Source of the DNA: Isoetes taiwanensis
Lineage: Eukaryota > Streptophyta > Lycopodiopsida > Isoetales > Isoetaceae
Assembly: GCA_021234155.1 (NCBI GenBank)
Contig: JAJEKV010000005.1
Location: 12,825,787-12,889,786 of the forward strand
Direction of reading: 5' to 3'
DNA: 64,000 bases
The position numbers and the translations under genes are program-made. The notes under the pieces were generated by a model that was not told where the DNA came from, searched no databases, and saw nothing but the letters and a program-made list of their open reading frames with translations. Of the stretch, positions 12,635 through 24,400 are shown in pieces (positions within the stretch are counted from its first letter, which is position 1; the number at the start of each line of letters is the position of its first letter).

Positions 12635-12757
12635 ACACGTCCTGCAGATGATGTCGTCCATTACCCCAAGTGGTGGTGTTCTACAGTTCATATCGTAACT
12701 ACTATAGTGGGAGCAGGAGTTCTAGCATTGCCTTCAGCTACGGCACAATTGGATTGA
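12635..12757 (+). pseudogene. Amino-acid permease (LHT/AAP-type) exon fragment
   Basis: Following TTTTAG (a plausible splice acceptor), the frame reads HYPKWWCSTVHIVTTIVGAG and then VLALPSATAQLD before a TGA. This matches the first transmembrane helix of plant lysine/histidine transporter-like permeases, whose pattern is KWWYS-x-H-x-VTA-x-VGAGVL-x-LP-x-A-x-x-x-LG. Only this one exon-sized piece remains. The rest of the roughly 440-residue carrier is not nearby, and the truncated chromovirus begins about 280 bp downstream. I infer a dead gene relic or an exon captured by a transposon. Confidence 0.6.
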
Positions 12758-13037
12758 TGAGTTTTGCTAAATGTTCATCTCCTACCCTCTACATGCTCAC
12801 ATAATGATACTCAAATGTTCCTTAAGAATTTAGAGTGATCATGAGTGTCATATAAACAGTTGAACTTGCAAATGGCCTTAGGTCTATGTTCTAGATTGAT
12901 GCTTTATTAGTTTTATTGTGCCAACTAGCAATAGAGTAAAAGTGCTCTAGCCGTTTAAGAACTAGGCTCACTTGATATACTCTTGGAACAATATCTAACA
13001 ACTCTTTTCTTCGGGTGGCTAGGCATGCAATGCTCCA

Positions 13038-13733
13038 ATGCTCCCAGACAAATATGGTGACTTCTCTTATGTTTTTGACAAAGTCAGGGCCAGCAAACTC
13101 CCAGAGCATCGTCCATATGATTGTCCTATTGATTTGCAGCCGAAGACGCCGCCGCCGTATGGTCCGATATATGGTCTATCTCCCGCTGAGTTGAAGGTTT
13201 TGCGGGATTATATTGAAGAGAATCTAGCCACTGGCTTCATTCGACATTATCAGTCCCCTGCTGGAGAGCCTATCTTATTCGTCAAAAAGAAAGATGATTC
13301 GCTGCGTCTGGTCGTTGATTATCGCGATGCTTCTGATTTTGTGCTTGGTGGGATCATGTCACAGGAGGGGGATGACCATGAATTACATCCAATCGCCTAT
13401 CACTCAAAGAAGTTTCAGGCTGCTGAAATCAACTATCCCATTTATGACAAGGAGTTGTTGGCGATAGTGGATTCTTTCGAGGAGTGGAGACGTTTTCCGG
13501 AGGGATCTCCTTATAAGGTCACAGTCTACACAGATCATCGAAATCTAGAATATTTTCAGTCTGCTCACGTGCTCAACCGTCGCCAGGCCCGGTGGCATAC
13601 TCAAGTATTATCCCAGATTGATTTCGTGATCAAGTACCGTCCTAGATCCCTCCAAGGGAAGCCCGATGCCTTGTCTCGACACTCCTACCTTGAGCCCAAG
13701 CTAGGTGATCCTGCATTTTACCAGCAATCATAA
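13038..13733 (+). pseudogene. Chromovirus RT N-terminus fused to RNase H by internal deletion
   Basis: The 231-codon frame begins in the reverse-transcriptase fingers and keeps [20 protein letters not shown] followed by VDYR. It then jumps directly to DASDFVLGGIMSQEGDDHEL, the start of RNase H. RNase H continues with the KELLAIV and YTDHRNLEYF motifs and the linker KPDALSRH. The whole RT palm, including the catalytic F-x-DD box (about 150 residues in relatives), is absent, yet the frame is preserved across the junction. The frame ends at a TAA at 13731-13733 that interrupts the normal pol polyprotein, since the same frame resumes just after it. It cannot encode an active polymerase. Confidence 0.85.
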
Positions 13734-13763
13734 GTTATTCTAGGGCGTGATCGGTTCCAGCTT

Positions 13764-14519
13764 ATGGCCCTCACTTTGTTTGAGAGGCCTCATGATACGG
13801 CCTTGTTGGAGTCTGTTCGAGCATCTCTGCCTCTTGATCCATTGGCTCAAGATGTATTCTCACACCTTGGCTCTGCATCATCTTCTCAGCAAATGCGATC
13901 AGACTATGATCGTTTTGAGGTTCGAGATGGACTCATATTCTATGATGGGCTTCTGTATGTGCCAGATGGTGCTTCTAGGCTTTGGGTTCTCTAGACTTGC
14001 CATGATTCACCTATGGTCGGACACTTTAGAGTAGCCAAGACTCTTGAACTTATTAGTCAAGAGTATTGGTGGCATGGGCTTCGTCGCTCTGTCGAAGCTT
14101 TTATTCGATCCTGTGATATCTGCTGTCGAGCGAAGGTCCCAAGACATCTTCCTCATGGCCTTCTTCAGCCACTGCCGGTACCAGATGGACCTTGGAAGAG
14201 CATTTCTATAGACTTTATTCCGGAGTTGCCAGTCTCTCGGGGTTATGATGCCATCATGGTTGTTGTTGATCGTTTCTCTAAGATGGCTCATTTTATTCCC
14301 TGCAACGTCACCATCACCAGTGAAAGAACAACGGATCTTCTTCTTCGTGAAGTAGTCAGACTTTACGGCTTACCCGATACTATCGTCAGCGATCGTGGAC
14401 CACAGTTCATCGCAGGTTTTTGGAAGTGGCTTTTGGAGTTATTGCATATCGACCGCTTAATGACATCTGGTCATCATCCAGAAAGTAATGGGCAGGTGGA
14501 GCGCACTAATCAGACTTGA
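13764..14519 (+). pseudogene. Chromovirus integrase (zinc finger and DDE core)
   Basis: This continues the same frame as the RT/RNase H piece, with one in-frame TAG just before 14000. It shows the H2C2 zinc finger (HFRVAKTLELISQEYWW, then FIRSCDICCRAK) and an apparently complete DDE triad. The Asp residues lie in SIDFIPELP and VSDRGPQF, and the Glu in [11 protein letters not shown]. The frame ends at 14519, where about 5 extra bases (TGACT) within the NQTLEQYL motif shift the frame. Integrase would insert the cDNA into the genome. Here it is separated from the C-terminal domain by the frameshift. Confidence 0.85.
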
Positions 14520-15180
14520 CTCTGGAGCAATATTTAAGGTGCTTTATCAGTTATCAGCAGGATGATTGGGTCGATTATCTTCCACTAGCTGAGTTTGCCT
14601 ATAATAACTCAGTACATGCTTCCACTGGCCAGGCTCCATTCTTTCTAAACTCTGCTCAGCGTCACTTAAGAAACTCTAGGCCCTTCAATCGGATCTTCAG
14701 CATCATCTTCACCAAGCAGAGGAACGCTATTGGCATTATGCTGATTTGTATCGGCAGGAAGCCCCTAAATTTCACGTTGGTGATCTTGTCTGGCTTCTTC
14801 GTAGGGACCTCCTTACCTCACGTCCCTGCAATAAGCTTGACTAGTATCGCCTTGGTCCTTACCGGATCACGGCTCAGATCAGCAATGTGGCATTCCGGCT
14901 CGAGCTCCCTCCAGTTATTTGGCTTCATCTGGTATTTCATGTTTCTCTATTGGAGCTCTACACAGTCAATACTTTCCCAGATCGCGTTCCTCTGCCGCCA
15001 CCACCAGTAGATATTGATGATCATGAGGAGTTTGAGGTTCGAGAGATTCTGGACTCCAAGTTTCTTCGTCGACGATTGTATTACTTTGTTGATTGGGAAG
15101 GTTACTCGCCAAGTGATAAAACTTGGGAGCCTGCCGAGAATCTGAGTAATGCTCCTGATAAAATTGCGGAGTTCCATTGA
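14516..15180 (+). pseudogene. Integrase C-terminal region and chromodomain
   Basis: After the frameshift the frame reads [20 protein letters not shown] and then [20 protein letters not shown], the end of the integrase core. A second frameshift follows near 14690. From about 15030 a chromodomain is clear in a third frame: FEVREILDSKFLRRRLYYFV, then DWEGYSPSDKTWEPAENL. It has the aromatic residues that hold methyl-lysine in chromodomains (Y/F-V-D-W-x-G-Y and TWEP). In chromoviruses this tail directs integration to marked chromatin. It ends at a TGA at 15178-15180, 75 bases before the LTR. Confidence 0.82.
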
Positions 15181-15255
15181 CGTTACCCGGATAAGCCAAG
15201 TTTGAGTACTCCCGCCCAGCTCTGAGCACTCGTCGCTATTGTAGGAGGGGGATGG

Positions 15256-15821
15256 TGTGATGACCATATGAATATTTGTATCATATGAACATTATACTTG
15301 TATGTACAAAAGACAGTCGTCACACGGATGCAAAAGGATAATTGCACGGAGCAATCGCAACCTTCCAGTTGCGAGTCACACACTCTTGTCAAGTGCCCTA
15401 CCAATATTTGTTAAAGATACTCTCATGTCTTTCTCATATGCGGGGTTGTTTCCAGGAGGTTCTAGAATGTTCTAGAACCTACATGTATGCGCGACACTTG
15501 GCATGATCTCATCCATTGGAGTGGCGCGATCCTGACCGTTGGCCTACATATATAAGGAGGCATCTCCTTCTTGTCGAACCATTCCGGTTCAATGCCAGTC
15601 TTGAGCCTTCTAGGAATATGTCTCGTGTTCCTGCTTGCCTTCGGGCCATTGTACTCTTGATTCCTGTTCATATATCAGATTCTTTGCCGATCTTGGCATA
15701 TTTCTTCCGTATTTCTTGCGTATTTTCCATGTATTTTTCTTGTTTTTGCATAGGTTCATGACAGGCTCCTCAATCTGCATTAGTTCACTCTGTAGCTCCA
15801 ATATCTGCTACGATTGTTACA
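15256..15821 (+). repeat. 3' LTR of the first chromovirus
   Basis: A polypurine tract (AGGAGGGGGATGG, 15243-15255) is followed by TGTGATGACC, a standard LTR start. A TATATAAG box lies at 15549-15556. The most likely end is TGTTACA at 15815-15821, giving about 566 bp. The end is an estimate because no second LTR is present to compare and no target duplication can be checked. Confidence 0.6.
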
Positions 15822-15939
15822 GTGGATGTCCCTGATTCAGTGGCATTGAGACACTAGGGAGTAGATCATGTTGTTGTTAATGATTCCATGGGTGTGGAAG
15901 TTCGACCTAGTTAAAGTGCATTAATGCTGGCGTTTAGGT

Positions 15940-17330
15940 TGCAATATCCAATGTTATGGCCACGTGCCTTGAGCTTTGGAGTATAGTGCAAAGGACAGCA
16001 CAGAATGTTGCCTGATGGTGAACAGACGGGTTTAAAGATGTGGTCGCTAGTTCAAGAAACTTAGTTAAACCCCACGCAACCTGAGTAGGTGTTTTCCAAC
16101 TCCTTTCATTTGGATGTGTTTTGCCAAGGGTTTCAACTTCTTGCCATGCATGTCGACATACAAAATGAGGATCTAAAAGGGATCCTGCTAATGTGGGCAA
16201 GTGTCTAATCGGCATGAACTGACATAGCTTCAGTTGAAAAATGGGATCTCCAATCTATGGTGAGGTATTGACAACATGGAGGGCCCAAGAGAAGCATATG
16301 GGCTATCTTGATCTGTAGGAGGATTTGCAAAAGCTTGGAGAGATGCGGCTCTGAATTCCTCAATTAGAGAAGTATTCAACTATTTGCAAATGTTTTCCCA
16401 TTCGAAATTGAGCATCATTCTTTGTAAAGGAGAAGGTTCCTAGTCCATAGGTACCACATGGTTCTCCAGATAAAATTTTAGAATGTTGAAAGTACCAACG
16501 TGCTGTAAGAAGAGCTGAGCATAGCCAAGATCATCAAGGTCATGCAAATGCTATTGAACGGCATCCAAAGCTTCCTTGATTCAACTAGGAAGAAGTCGAG
16601 CCAATTCTGGCATATAGTCATTTTGAAGAGCATGGGCCCGATCGACATCAGATAGAAATGTCTTGTGCTTCGTGAGAAGGAATTGATCTTCTTCCCGACT
16701 ACTAAAACCAAAGGGCACGATCTTCCTGGAATGCTTTAGTGGAGTGTGCCAAAAAGAAATCATGCATGAAGAAGGCCATCGGCCATACCATGTGGAGAAT
16801 AAAGAATCCAGGATCTTCAAACAGAATCACTTTAAAATTGATGGAAGCACAGAGAAGACCTTTATGTGGAATGGGAAGATTAGGCCAAATGCCCAAAAGA
16901 TCGGTGATCATTAAGGGCGTATCAACCACCAAAGGCTAGCCAATTTACAAGAGTGGTATAGCGTCATGATTTGACATGTGCAAGATAGCCAATGGGCTGA
17001 GGACATTCTATGGCAAAAGCTGCCAAAGATTTGTATCATTCAATGAGTTGGTGTGCACCATTGGCAGACTGAACTACTTGTGCAACCTAAGCCTGCAAAT
17101 CTTATGATTATGTGAAGCTTGTTGATCGTGCATCAAGTCTCCAATGCCAATCCAGGGCTTCATACTTCATGGTGTTGGAGCCACCCGCCTGGTTCTCTTG
17201 TCGACAAGTGTAGATGGAGGAGGATGGCCACTGTATGAGACCATTTCAGATAAGCAAGCCAAGGATGTTACACATCTGAAGCAATTGCACATGACTAAGT
17301 GTATATTATCATCCAATGTACTTGGCTAAG
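15940..17330 (-). pseudogene. Long decayed coding region, unidentified
   Basis: The minus strand reads as diluted protein over about 1.3 kb in two frames. One piece is PLMITDLLGIWPNLPIPHKG onward to HDFFLAHSTKAFQEDRALWF (16932-16702). After a frameshift comes FSSREEDQFLLTKHKTFLSD and DVDRAHALQNDYMPELARLL (16760-16581). The same frame continues through stops to about 15950 with coding-like text such as SLIEEFRAASLQAFANPPTD. Several stops replace likely CGA or CAG codons. The upstream end (DLMHDQQASHNHKI) resembles a gag-type helical protein, but I cannot assign a family. It probably belongs to a decayed retroelement distinct from the chromovirus just upstream. Confidence 0.4.
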
Positions 17331-17647
17331 AAGTCTCTGTCTCGCAGAACTGAATATGTTCTTACCAGGGGCCAAAATTTGTAACTATTATATTCCACTC
17401 GTAACTATTAACAAAGCCTGACGTCCTTTAAAAAAAAATGTATTTTGGTAATTAAGTTTGGTGTGTAGGGGCCAATTGCTAATTTGTTTGTATGTTTATT
17501 TTATATAGTACATTTATTTGAGTCAGGGGCATTTGGTAATTTTGAAACTCATAAGGGCATTTTCGTAATTACATAAACTCGTCGGGGTATTTTGGTAGTT
17601 TTTCCAAACAACTATCGCCAAGGCCCTGCCTTGCATCAACGAAATAG

Positions 17648-17689
17648 GATAGATTGTTGCAAACACTGACATGGAAGGCTGGATTACCA
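17648..17689 (+). repeat. Dispersed direct repeat, second copy at 19150-19191
   Basis: The string GGATAGATTGTTG-AAACACTG and the ACATGGAAGGCTGGATTAC that follows recur about 1.5 kb downstream with two or three mismatches, in the same orientation. It may be the ends of a small dead element or a segmental duplication. Confidence 0.7.
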
Positions 17690-17766
17690 GAAACTAAGAA
17701 GCACTAGAAACTACTAAAGAAAGCTTGTTTTCATAGAAGTTTCTCATTATGCTTTATTATGCCATG

Positions 17767-18120
17767 TTTTAACCCAGTTATGCTAAGCATTTGGAAAATG
17801 TATGCTTAGCATCATTTGTAGACCTTCCAATGATCTTTCCAATCTCTGTTCTTGCACAGGAAATAGAGTTTTCTCTTAAGAGTTATGCCCACATTTCTAC
17901 TCGACTGTAAAACTGTGGCAGCAAAACACTGCCTGATTTGGCACTGTTTTAACCCATTTATGCTAGGAATTTGGAAAATGGACGCCTAACGTCAATTCTA
18001 GACTTCCAATGACCTTTCCGACAGATGTTCTTGCGCAAAAAATAGAGCTTTGATTTGGGAGTTATGGCCATGTTTCTAGTTTTGAGTATAAATTTATGGC
18101 TGCAAACATATTACTTGATG
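17767..18120 (+). repeat. Diverged tandem repeat, two copies of about 180 bp
   Basis: Two successive units start with GTTTTAACCCA(G/T)TTATGCTA and share phrases such as ATTTGGAAAATG, TTCCAATGA-CTTTCC, ATAGAG-TTT and AGTTATG. They are clearly homologous but about 20-25 percent diverged. This is an old duplication, without coding content. Confidence 0.75.
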
Positions 18121-20481
18121 GGGCTTACTTTTGGGATTTGAGCTATGTCACTTGATATTTACATCCCTAACATCGCTTATGGATGTTTATTTACGGGCTC
18201 ATTCATTCTAGTTATGCTTGTCAAAGATTTGTTTGGTACCTCAAGTTAACTTTTCTCTTTGCAACATCTAGTGGCATAGTTACAATAGCAGCCATATCAC
18301 ACATCTAGTAGCATATCATGATGTAAATGTTGAAGTGCACAAATTGCTTCTTCTTCTGCATAGGGAACAAGAAAACCAAGCATCTGATAGCCTTGTGACA
18401 AAGACTACTGCAGCCAAAGGAGCAATGCCATGATGATTTTGACGGCTTACATGTGATACGAAAAGAGTGAAGAGCATGCAAAAATCCATTAATGATTCTT
18501 TAAAGCTCCAGCTAGAGATGCATAAATAACTTTACCTGTAGATTGCCCCGTTTTAGTAATGTGCAACTAGCATGTAGAGCAGGGCTTGCAAAAACTAAGA
18601 AAAAACATCAAGCAACTCCTCTGAACATTTTGTTTCAACCAAGAAGGGTTCTTACATCATAGTTTCCATCTTATACGTTGAGCTAACTGAACCATGCCAT
18701 CTTGTACCTTCTACATACTGAGATAAAGAGCACAAAGAGCAGAGTGCCAGCATCTAGATGAGGAGGAAACAAACTGATATCACAAAGTACCCTTGATATC
18801 ACAAAGTACCCTGCTTTTTGAAGCTACGTAACTTGGCGTCTAAAACTAGTGTAGACTTCCAGCAGCTCTGAATATTTTGAATAATCCAGAGGCAGTCGAT
18901 ACAAACTCGACGCATGCTTCTGGGTGAACTTGAATTAGGCCGACGATATCTGATTAAAGCAAGAAACATGGAGAATGCCCGTGCCAAAGAATAAGTCTAT
19001 GTAACTAAAACAAACAAAATGGCACATGAGCTTACTCCAGATCCAACTGCAACAAATTGCCGACACAACTCTCGGCAAGACTCTGCCTTAGATCAACAAA
19101 ATGGTCAGAATTTTGGCATGTGGCTCATACTAGAACACTCAATGCTAGGATAGATTGTTGAAAACACTGACATGGAAGGCTGGATTACTAGAAAAACCCA
19201 GGCCGAGAAGGATTGTGGCAACTAACTGAGATGATATGTACACTGTGCGCAAGTAATGCTGCACCAAGATTTCTACTGCCTGGTAACTAGAATACTTGCA
19301 TGTTCAAAATAACCTTCAGGCGAGAATACTTAAAAATTCTTCCTTGGTAATGTATTCACACACATGTAGCCTCTTGCTGCTCCAGTTTATAGGGCATTTT
19401 CATCAAGCAAACAAACAAACCACCGTGTTCTGCTTGACAAATAAAACTCTACAATAGTGCTTGTCTGCATTTCAGAGAGAGAATGAGATGAAAGAATTCG
19501 CTCTAGTGCAACTGAAGCACTGTATGATTAAATATGCCAGCGTTATTGTTGTAAGAAACTGAATCACACAAGAGGAGCACTCCAAGCCAAGCAAAAGGAA
19601 TCCTAATTTAGCTAGATTGCAACAAGTATGAAATGCCTCACCAGATATATTTTCCAAAACCCTCAATAATACGCTTGCATTTCAATGATTCAATGAGTAT
19701 GAGAACTTCTATGGAAATTAAAAGATAATGGATTCAAGCACATGGATTAAATTGTATGCAAATAGAGATATGTAAATGGAACACAAGGCTGGCTCCTAAG
19801 GCCCTCCACAAGCATTTATAAAGTCGCCCATGGTGAATTGGTAAGCAAAGAGGTCTGGTTCAAGGCCAACTACCCAATATCTAAAAAGTAAAGCTACAAA
19901 GTTTAGAGGGGATACTGCTACGCAGTTTAAGAAAACATCCTATAGCAAGAATCACCACGCCAAACTCTACGTAAGTCCCTGTAGAAACTACAGTCAATTT
20001 GCAATGAAAGAAGACGCTCACATCACGTTGCTGTTAGAATATTAGGCTCCAAACTAATTCTTACTCTCAATCCACGGATTATAAGCAGTACATCTACATC
20101 AGAGCATAAAGAAGCCTAAACGGCACATATGTGATAAACCGAAATGCATAAGATCAGAATCACATCAATGTTTTATATAACATACCCCTCACGCAAAATT
20201 TCAAACAATCCAAAGTAGATGCCGCACCAGAGATTCAAATTTACCATAGCAAAATGTGTTTTGCTTTAAGCAAGAATGGCAAGAGACATGTTCTATCTTA
20301 AGCAAGAATTTGAATGTTTTCAAAAGCGAAGTAGGGAAGAGGTCTAGAGAGGATGCTGAGCACACCAATTCGCCATAGCCTCCTTCAAGCAGGAAGCACA
20401 GGTTAGCCAGTTTCCACATTGGCTAAACAGCAACGTTTGACCGCCAATTTACAGCCAATAATGGGTTTGGAGCAGTCGTTA

Positions 20482-20521
20482 GCATATTCCGGGCATATAC
20501 TAGCATATGCTTGGAATATGC
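20482..20521 (+). repeat. Inverted repeat (40 bp hairpin)
   Basis: GCATATTCC at 20482-20490 is matched exactly by GGAATATGC at 20513-20521, with further GCATAT/ATATGC pairing inside. This is a strong potential stem-loop in otherwise unremarkable DNA. It could be the core of a small foldback element. Confidence 0.7.
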
Positions 20522-21471
20522 CACAAACCCACATGGCCGAGGGTTTGCCCCCTTAGGGGCAACCCAAAAAGTGAGAGGAAAATGAACACCAAAATAACAT
20601 GCACACTAACGTGTCCAAATCATAACAGACCTCTCTATCGCTTTTGTTCTTAGAAATCCCTCATTGTTTCAAATTAGAATGCATTCGTGAAGGATTTGAT
20701 GATTATGAAAATCTATCATTAAACTTTTGTTTGTTTCTCGATAGCTGTATGAAGCTGAAGTATCATGTACGGTGGAATAGAGATGCTAACAGTGATGCTA
20801 ACATTCGATACATAAATTAAATCATGGTCTAAACCATACATAAACTAAATCATGGTTTAAACCTTTCTATTGAACTAATGCCTTCCTAAGCCCCGCGCTT
20901 CAGATCCTAACTATTCAATTCGTATCATTCTAGCAAGGTAGGATCATTCTATGAGAAAGATGGCACATCACTTTGTACTATCAATGATTGATTCGAATGA
21001 GTTGCACACCTGTATTCCACAGGTCTCCTAATTGAAGCTTTTATGATGCCAAGATGGTGCAACTGTTGCCGAAAGAATAAATTTATTGCCAAAATAATAA
21101 AGAGCTTTTCCTAAGTTTTCTCCGTAGAAAAGTCCGTTCAAAAGTTGGCAATGACAAGTTCTTTTCAATTATGTACTGCAAGCTTATCAAGAATCTTGCC
21201 AATTGCACTGCCTTTGAACAGATGCTTCAGATGAACATACCATTTGTCTAAGGATCAGGCAGTGGAGTTAGCCTCTGAAACTGAAAAACAGTGCTAGCAT
21301 TTGAAACTGAAAAAACCCTTTATTACTTAATCCAATGCAGGTATAATGTTGCCATGGCCCTTATCTCTACCACAGGTGTTTTTATGAAATGACACAGATG
21401 ATAAACAATCTATTGCGGGAGTCAGATTTCAAAAATTTAAAGCTGCATTGTTGGAATTTTGACCACTGCCT

Positions 21472-24400
21472 TCATCCCTTGAGATATTGGCACATCGAAA
21501 CCCCACTGTACTCTGAAAGAGTTTCGTCGCCATCTCCTTGCCCAGGTCTGCTGCTAACATTCTGTTGCCCAATACCTCCTTGGACATTAGTACTGATCAA
21601 TTGTCCAGAGGAATCCTGCCCAAGGTTGCATAATTGACCATATAAAACTAGCATTTGCTTCTCGAGAGTTTTGAGGCACTTAGGGCGGAATTCATACAAT
21701 CGGCCTATAAATTTTATAAGAAAGTAAAGACAGGTTAGTCCACCCACAATGACAACGCTCATCATGTCTGCTTGATATTTCAATGAAGGAAGTGCAAGCA
21801 GGCCCGCTACTGTAAATGCGCCCAACACAAAAAAGATGGATATGGCTAGCAAACCGGCAGCAAACAATACAGCATTCCGAATGCTGGAGAGGGCGGCAGC
21901 TACGTAGAAGTTTGGCATTGGTAACATGGCATCTCCAGCAGCAAGAACAGATGCAATTGCAAAGAAGAATGACAGACTATTAAATATCCAAAATGCCCTC
22001 AATTCCAAGACTTGAACATGTGTGTCAAAAATGCCGTTGTAGGGTTTTGGTGGTTGAAGCCATCCTCCAAACGTAACACTGGCAATTAAAGCAGCACCCA
22101 CCAATATTGCATTGGCTCCATCTTGACGATCTCTATATAGCCCACTTTGATAGGATTGAACATCTGCTCTCTGCATTAGCTCTTTCACCATCTCCATTTT
22201 TGTGGCATAATCAAAGGGAACTTTACCTGCATTGTCTGGAATATTGGCCATTAAATCTTTCTCAAACTCAGCGGTCTTGCAAAGCAAGGATACAATTTTC
22301 CTTTGGTTTAGTATAGTGGCCCAATGCAGTGCTGTTCTACCAGTGATGCGTCCTCTCATATTGAGATTATCTTGTAATACTCTTCCATGCCGTTGAATGA
22401 ACATAGCAGTCCGCTCTTTTCCTGCATGCAGTGCTATATACATAGGTGGAATTTCACGAATGAGCTCCTTAGAGTGGTTATTAGTATGCAGATAATCTTC
22501 TACTATGGATTTAAATGTATCTACCCATCTTTCAATGTCGTCCAACCATTGTTCAGGAGTCAAACTTTGGCCCAAACAATTCATGAGTTTTTCTGCAAAT
22601 TCAAGCTGTTCATGAATGAGAGCAAAGCACAAAGGTGTGATATGCTTATTATCTGTGGCCAATAAATCCATGTTGCTCTTTGCAAGGGTCTCTATAGCAT
22701 CAACATTGCCCCTGATTGCAGCCCAATGCATTGGAGTTCTGCCATTTTGATCTTTCAAGTTCAGGTTGGCCATATGTTTACCGCATATCCGTTCCACGAC
22801 CCATGTGTTATGCTTCTGTGTACCATAAGCAGCGGAATAATGAAGTAAAGTGGCACCATGTTTGTAGGTTGCCATTGGATTGATTGACTTATTTTTAGAG
22901 TTCATCATCCCATAAAAAAATTGCTTCACCACATTACTATTACCATCGGCTAAATCAATGGGCAATTGGCCATTTGTATTGGAAGCACAAACATCTGCCC
23001 CACTTCTTATCAGTCTTGCAATTACATCAGATTGCTTGTCTCTGGTCATGGCACTTTGGGCAGCCAAATGTAGTGGTGTGTCTCCATTAGCCCCGCCTAT
23101 TAAATTCACAGAGGCTTTATTCTGCAGCAAAATACTTACCGTGTTACTGCAACCCTTCTTTGCTGCATAGTGAAGTGCAGTGAACCCATCATTGCTTGTT
23201 TCATCCACATCAACCATTAACTTCTCTATCAAAAACACTTTTGTATATCCTCGACATTTTGCCCCAAAATGAAATGGTGTTAACCCATCTACATCACGAT
23301 ATCGCTTATCAGCTCCATATTTAAGAAGTAAATTGACAGCATCAGAGATCCCCTTACGAGCAGCAAGATGCAAAGGGGTTTGATGCTTATTGTTAAGCAA
23401 ATCCACAGCTTTCTCATTTGGAAATCGGTCGCAAAATTTGTCAAAGAATGCTTGAAAAATTTTGAAGTTGCGATTCATTGCAGCTATGTGCAATGGTGTG
23501 TTACCTTTAAAATCTTTTGTTTGAAGGTCTTCTATGGCATGAGTAGCCAAAAGCTTAGTCACCATAGATATGCTTCCAAAGCTTGCTGCCATGTGCAAGG
23601 CTGTGCTTTTGGTGGGATCCTCTAGACTAGCGTGCACATTAGCATTGCATCTCAGCAATAGTTCGACCAATTTTTCTTCCCCAACAGCGATGGCCTCAAG
23701 CAACGGAGTCAAACCTTCTTCTGCACTTGCTTCTTCAATCCCCCTTGTTAAGATGCCCTTGGCCTTTAGCTTTCCGATTAGCTCCTTCCCCTCAAATTCA
23801 TCAAAAAACCCGTCTCTCTTCTCATTGAATGCAGCATAGTTCAACACCCGAACTCCGAAATGCTTCTTTGCTAACCCAGCCCAGCTGTATCTTGTTTTAT
23901 CGCCAAAGCCTACTCTAAGCTTTTCCTTTAGCATCTCCACCACATTGCTGCTTTGGCACCCACATTCATCTGCATAATCATATGGTGTTGATTCATCCTT
24001 GCTCCGTGCGCTTCTATCAGCACCTTGTTCCAGAAGGAAATCAACAGCATCTGAATTTCCTCTAAGTGCAGCAAGATGCAAGGGAGTTTCTTGAGCACCA
24101 TTGCGCAAATCCACAGGTCTTTTATATGGAAACTGAGTGCAGAATGCTTGAAAGTATGCCCGAAGAATATTGATGTTGCCATGGGAGGCAGCTATGTGCA
24201 ACGGTGTATTCCCTTTATGATCTTTTGAGTCAATGTCTTTCAAAGCCTCAGCCACCATAAGATTATTTAGCATAGATTCCCTCCCATAAAATGCTAGCAT
24301 GTGCAACGCCGTACTTCTAGTAGGATCTGCTGTCCCGGCATGCACCTTAGCATGACATTTGAGCAACAATTCCACTAATTTTTGCTGACCATTTAATATG

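Larger units (their letters stand above)
13038..15821 (+). mobile_element. 5'-truncated Ty3/gypsy chromovirus (pol plus 3' LTR)
   Basis: Remnant of an LTR retrotransposon on the plus strand: part of reverse transcriptase fused to RNase H, integrase, chromodomain, polypurine tract and a 3' LTR. The 5' LTR, primer site, gag and protease are missing. The pol wording (LPEHRPYDCPIDLQPKTPPP, then GPIYGLSPAELKVLRDYIEE) is like fungal and Tcn1-type chromoviruses, which are known from mosses and lycophytes; this is recalled, not searched. It has in-frame stops and one frameshift and must be inactive. Confidence 0.85.
17331..21471. other. Intergenic, repeats only
   Basis: No gene is recognised. Besides the repeats listed separately there is a 20-bp tandem unit (TGATATCACAAAGTACCC, near 18776-18812). 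A weak tRNA-like pair of boxes lies near 19831-19866 (TGGTGAATTGGTAAGC, GGTTCAAGGCC). Confidence 0.45.

Noticed and set aside
19831-19866. Possible tRNA-like A and B boxes
   Set aside because: The boxes are only about 10 bases apart and the flanks do not fold like a tRNA.
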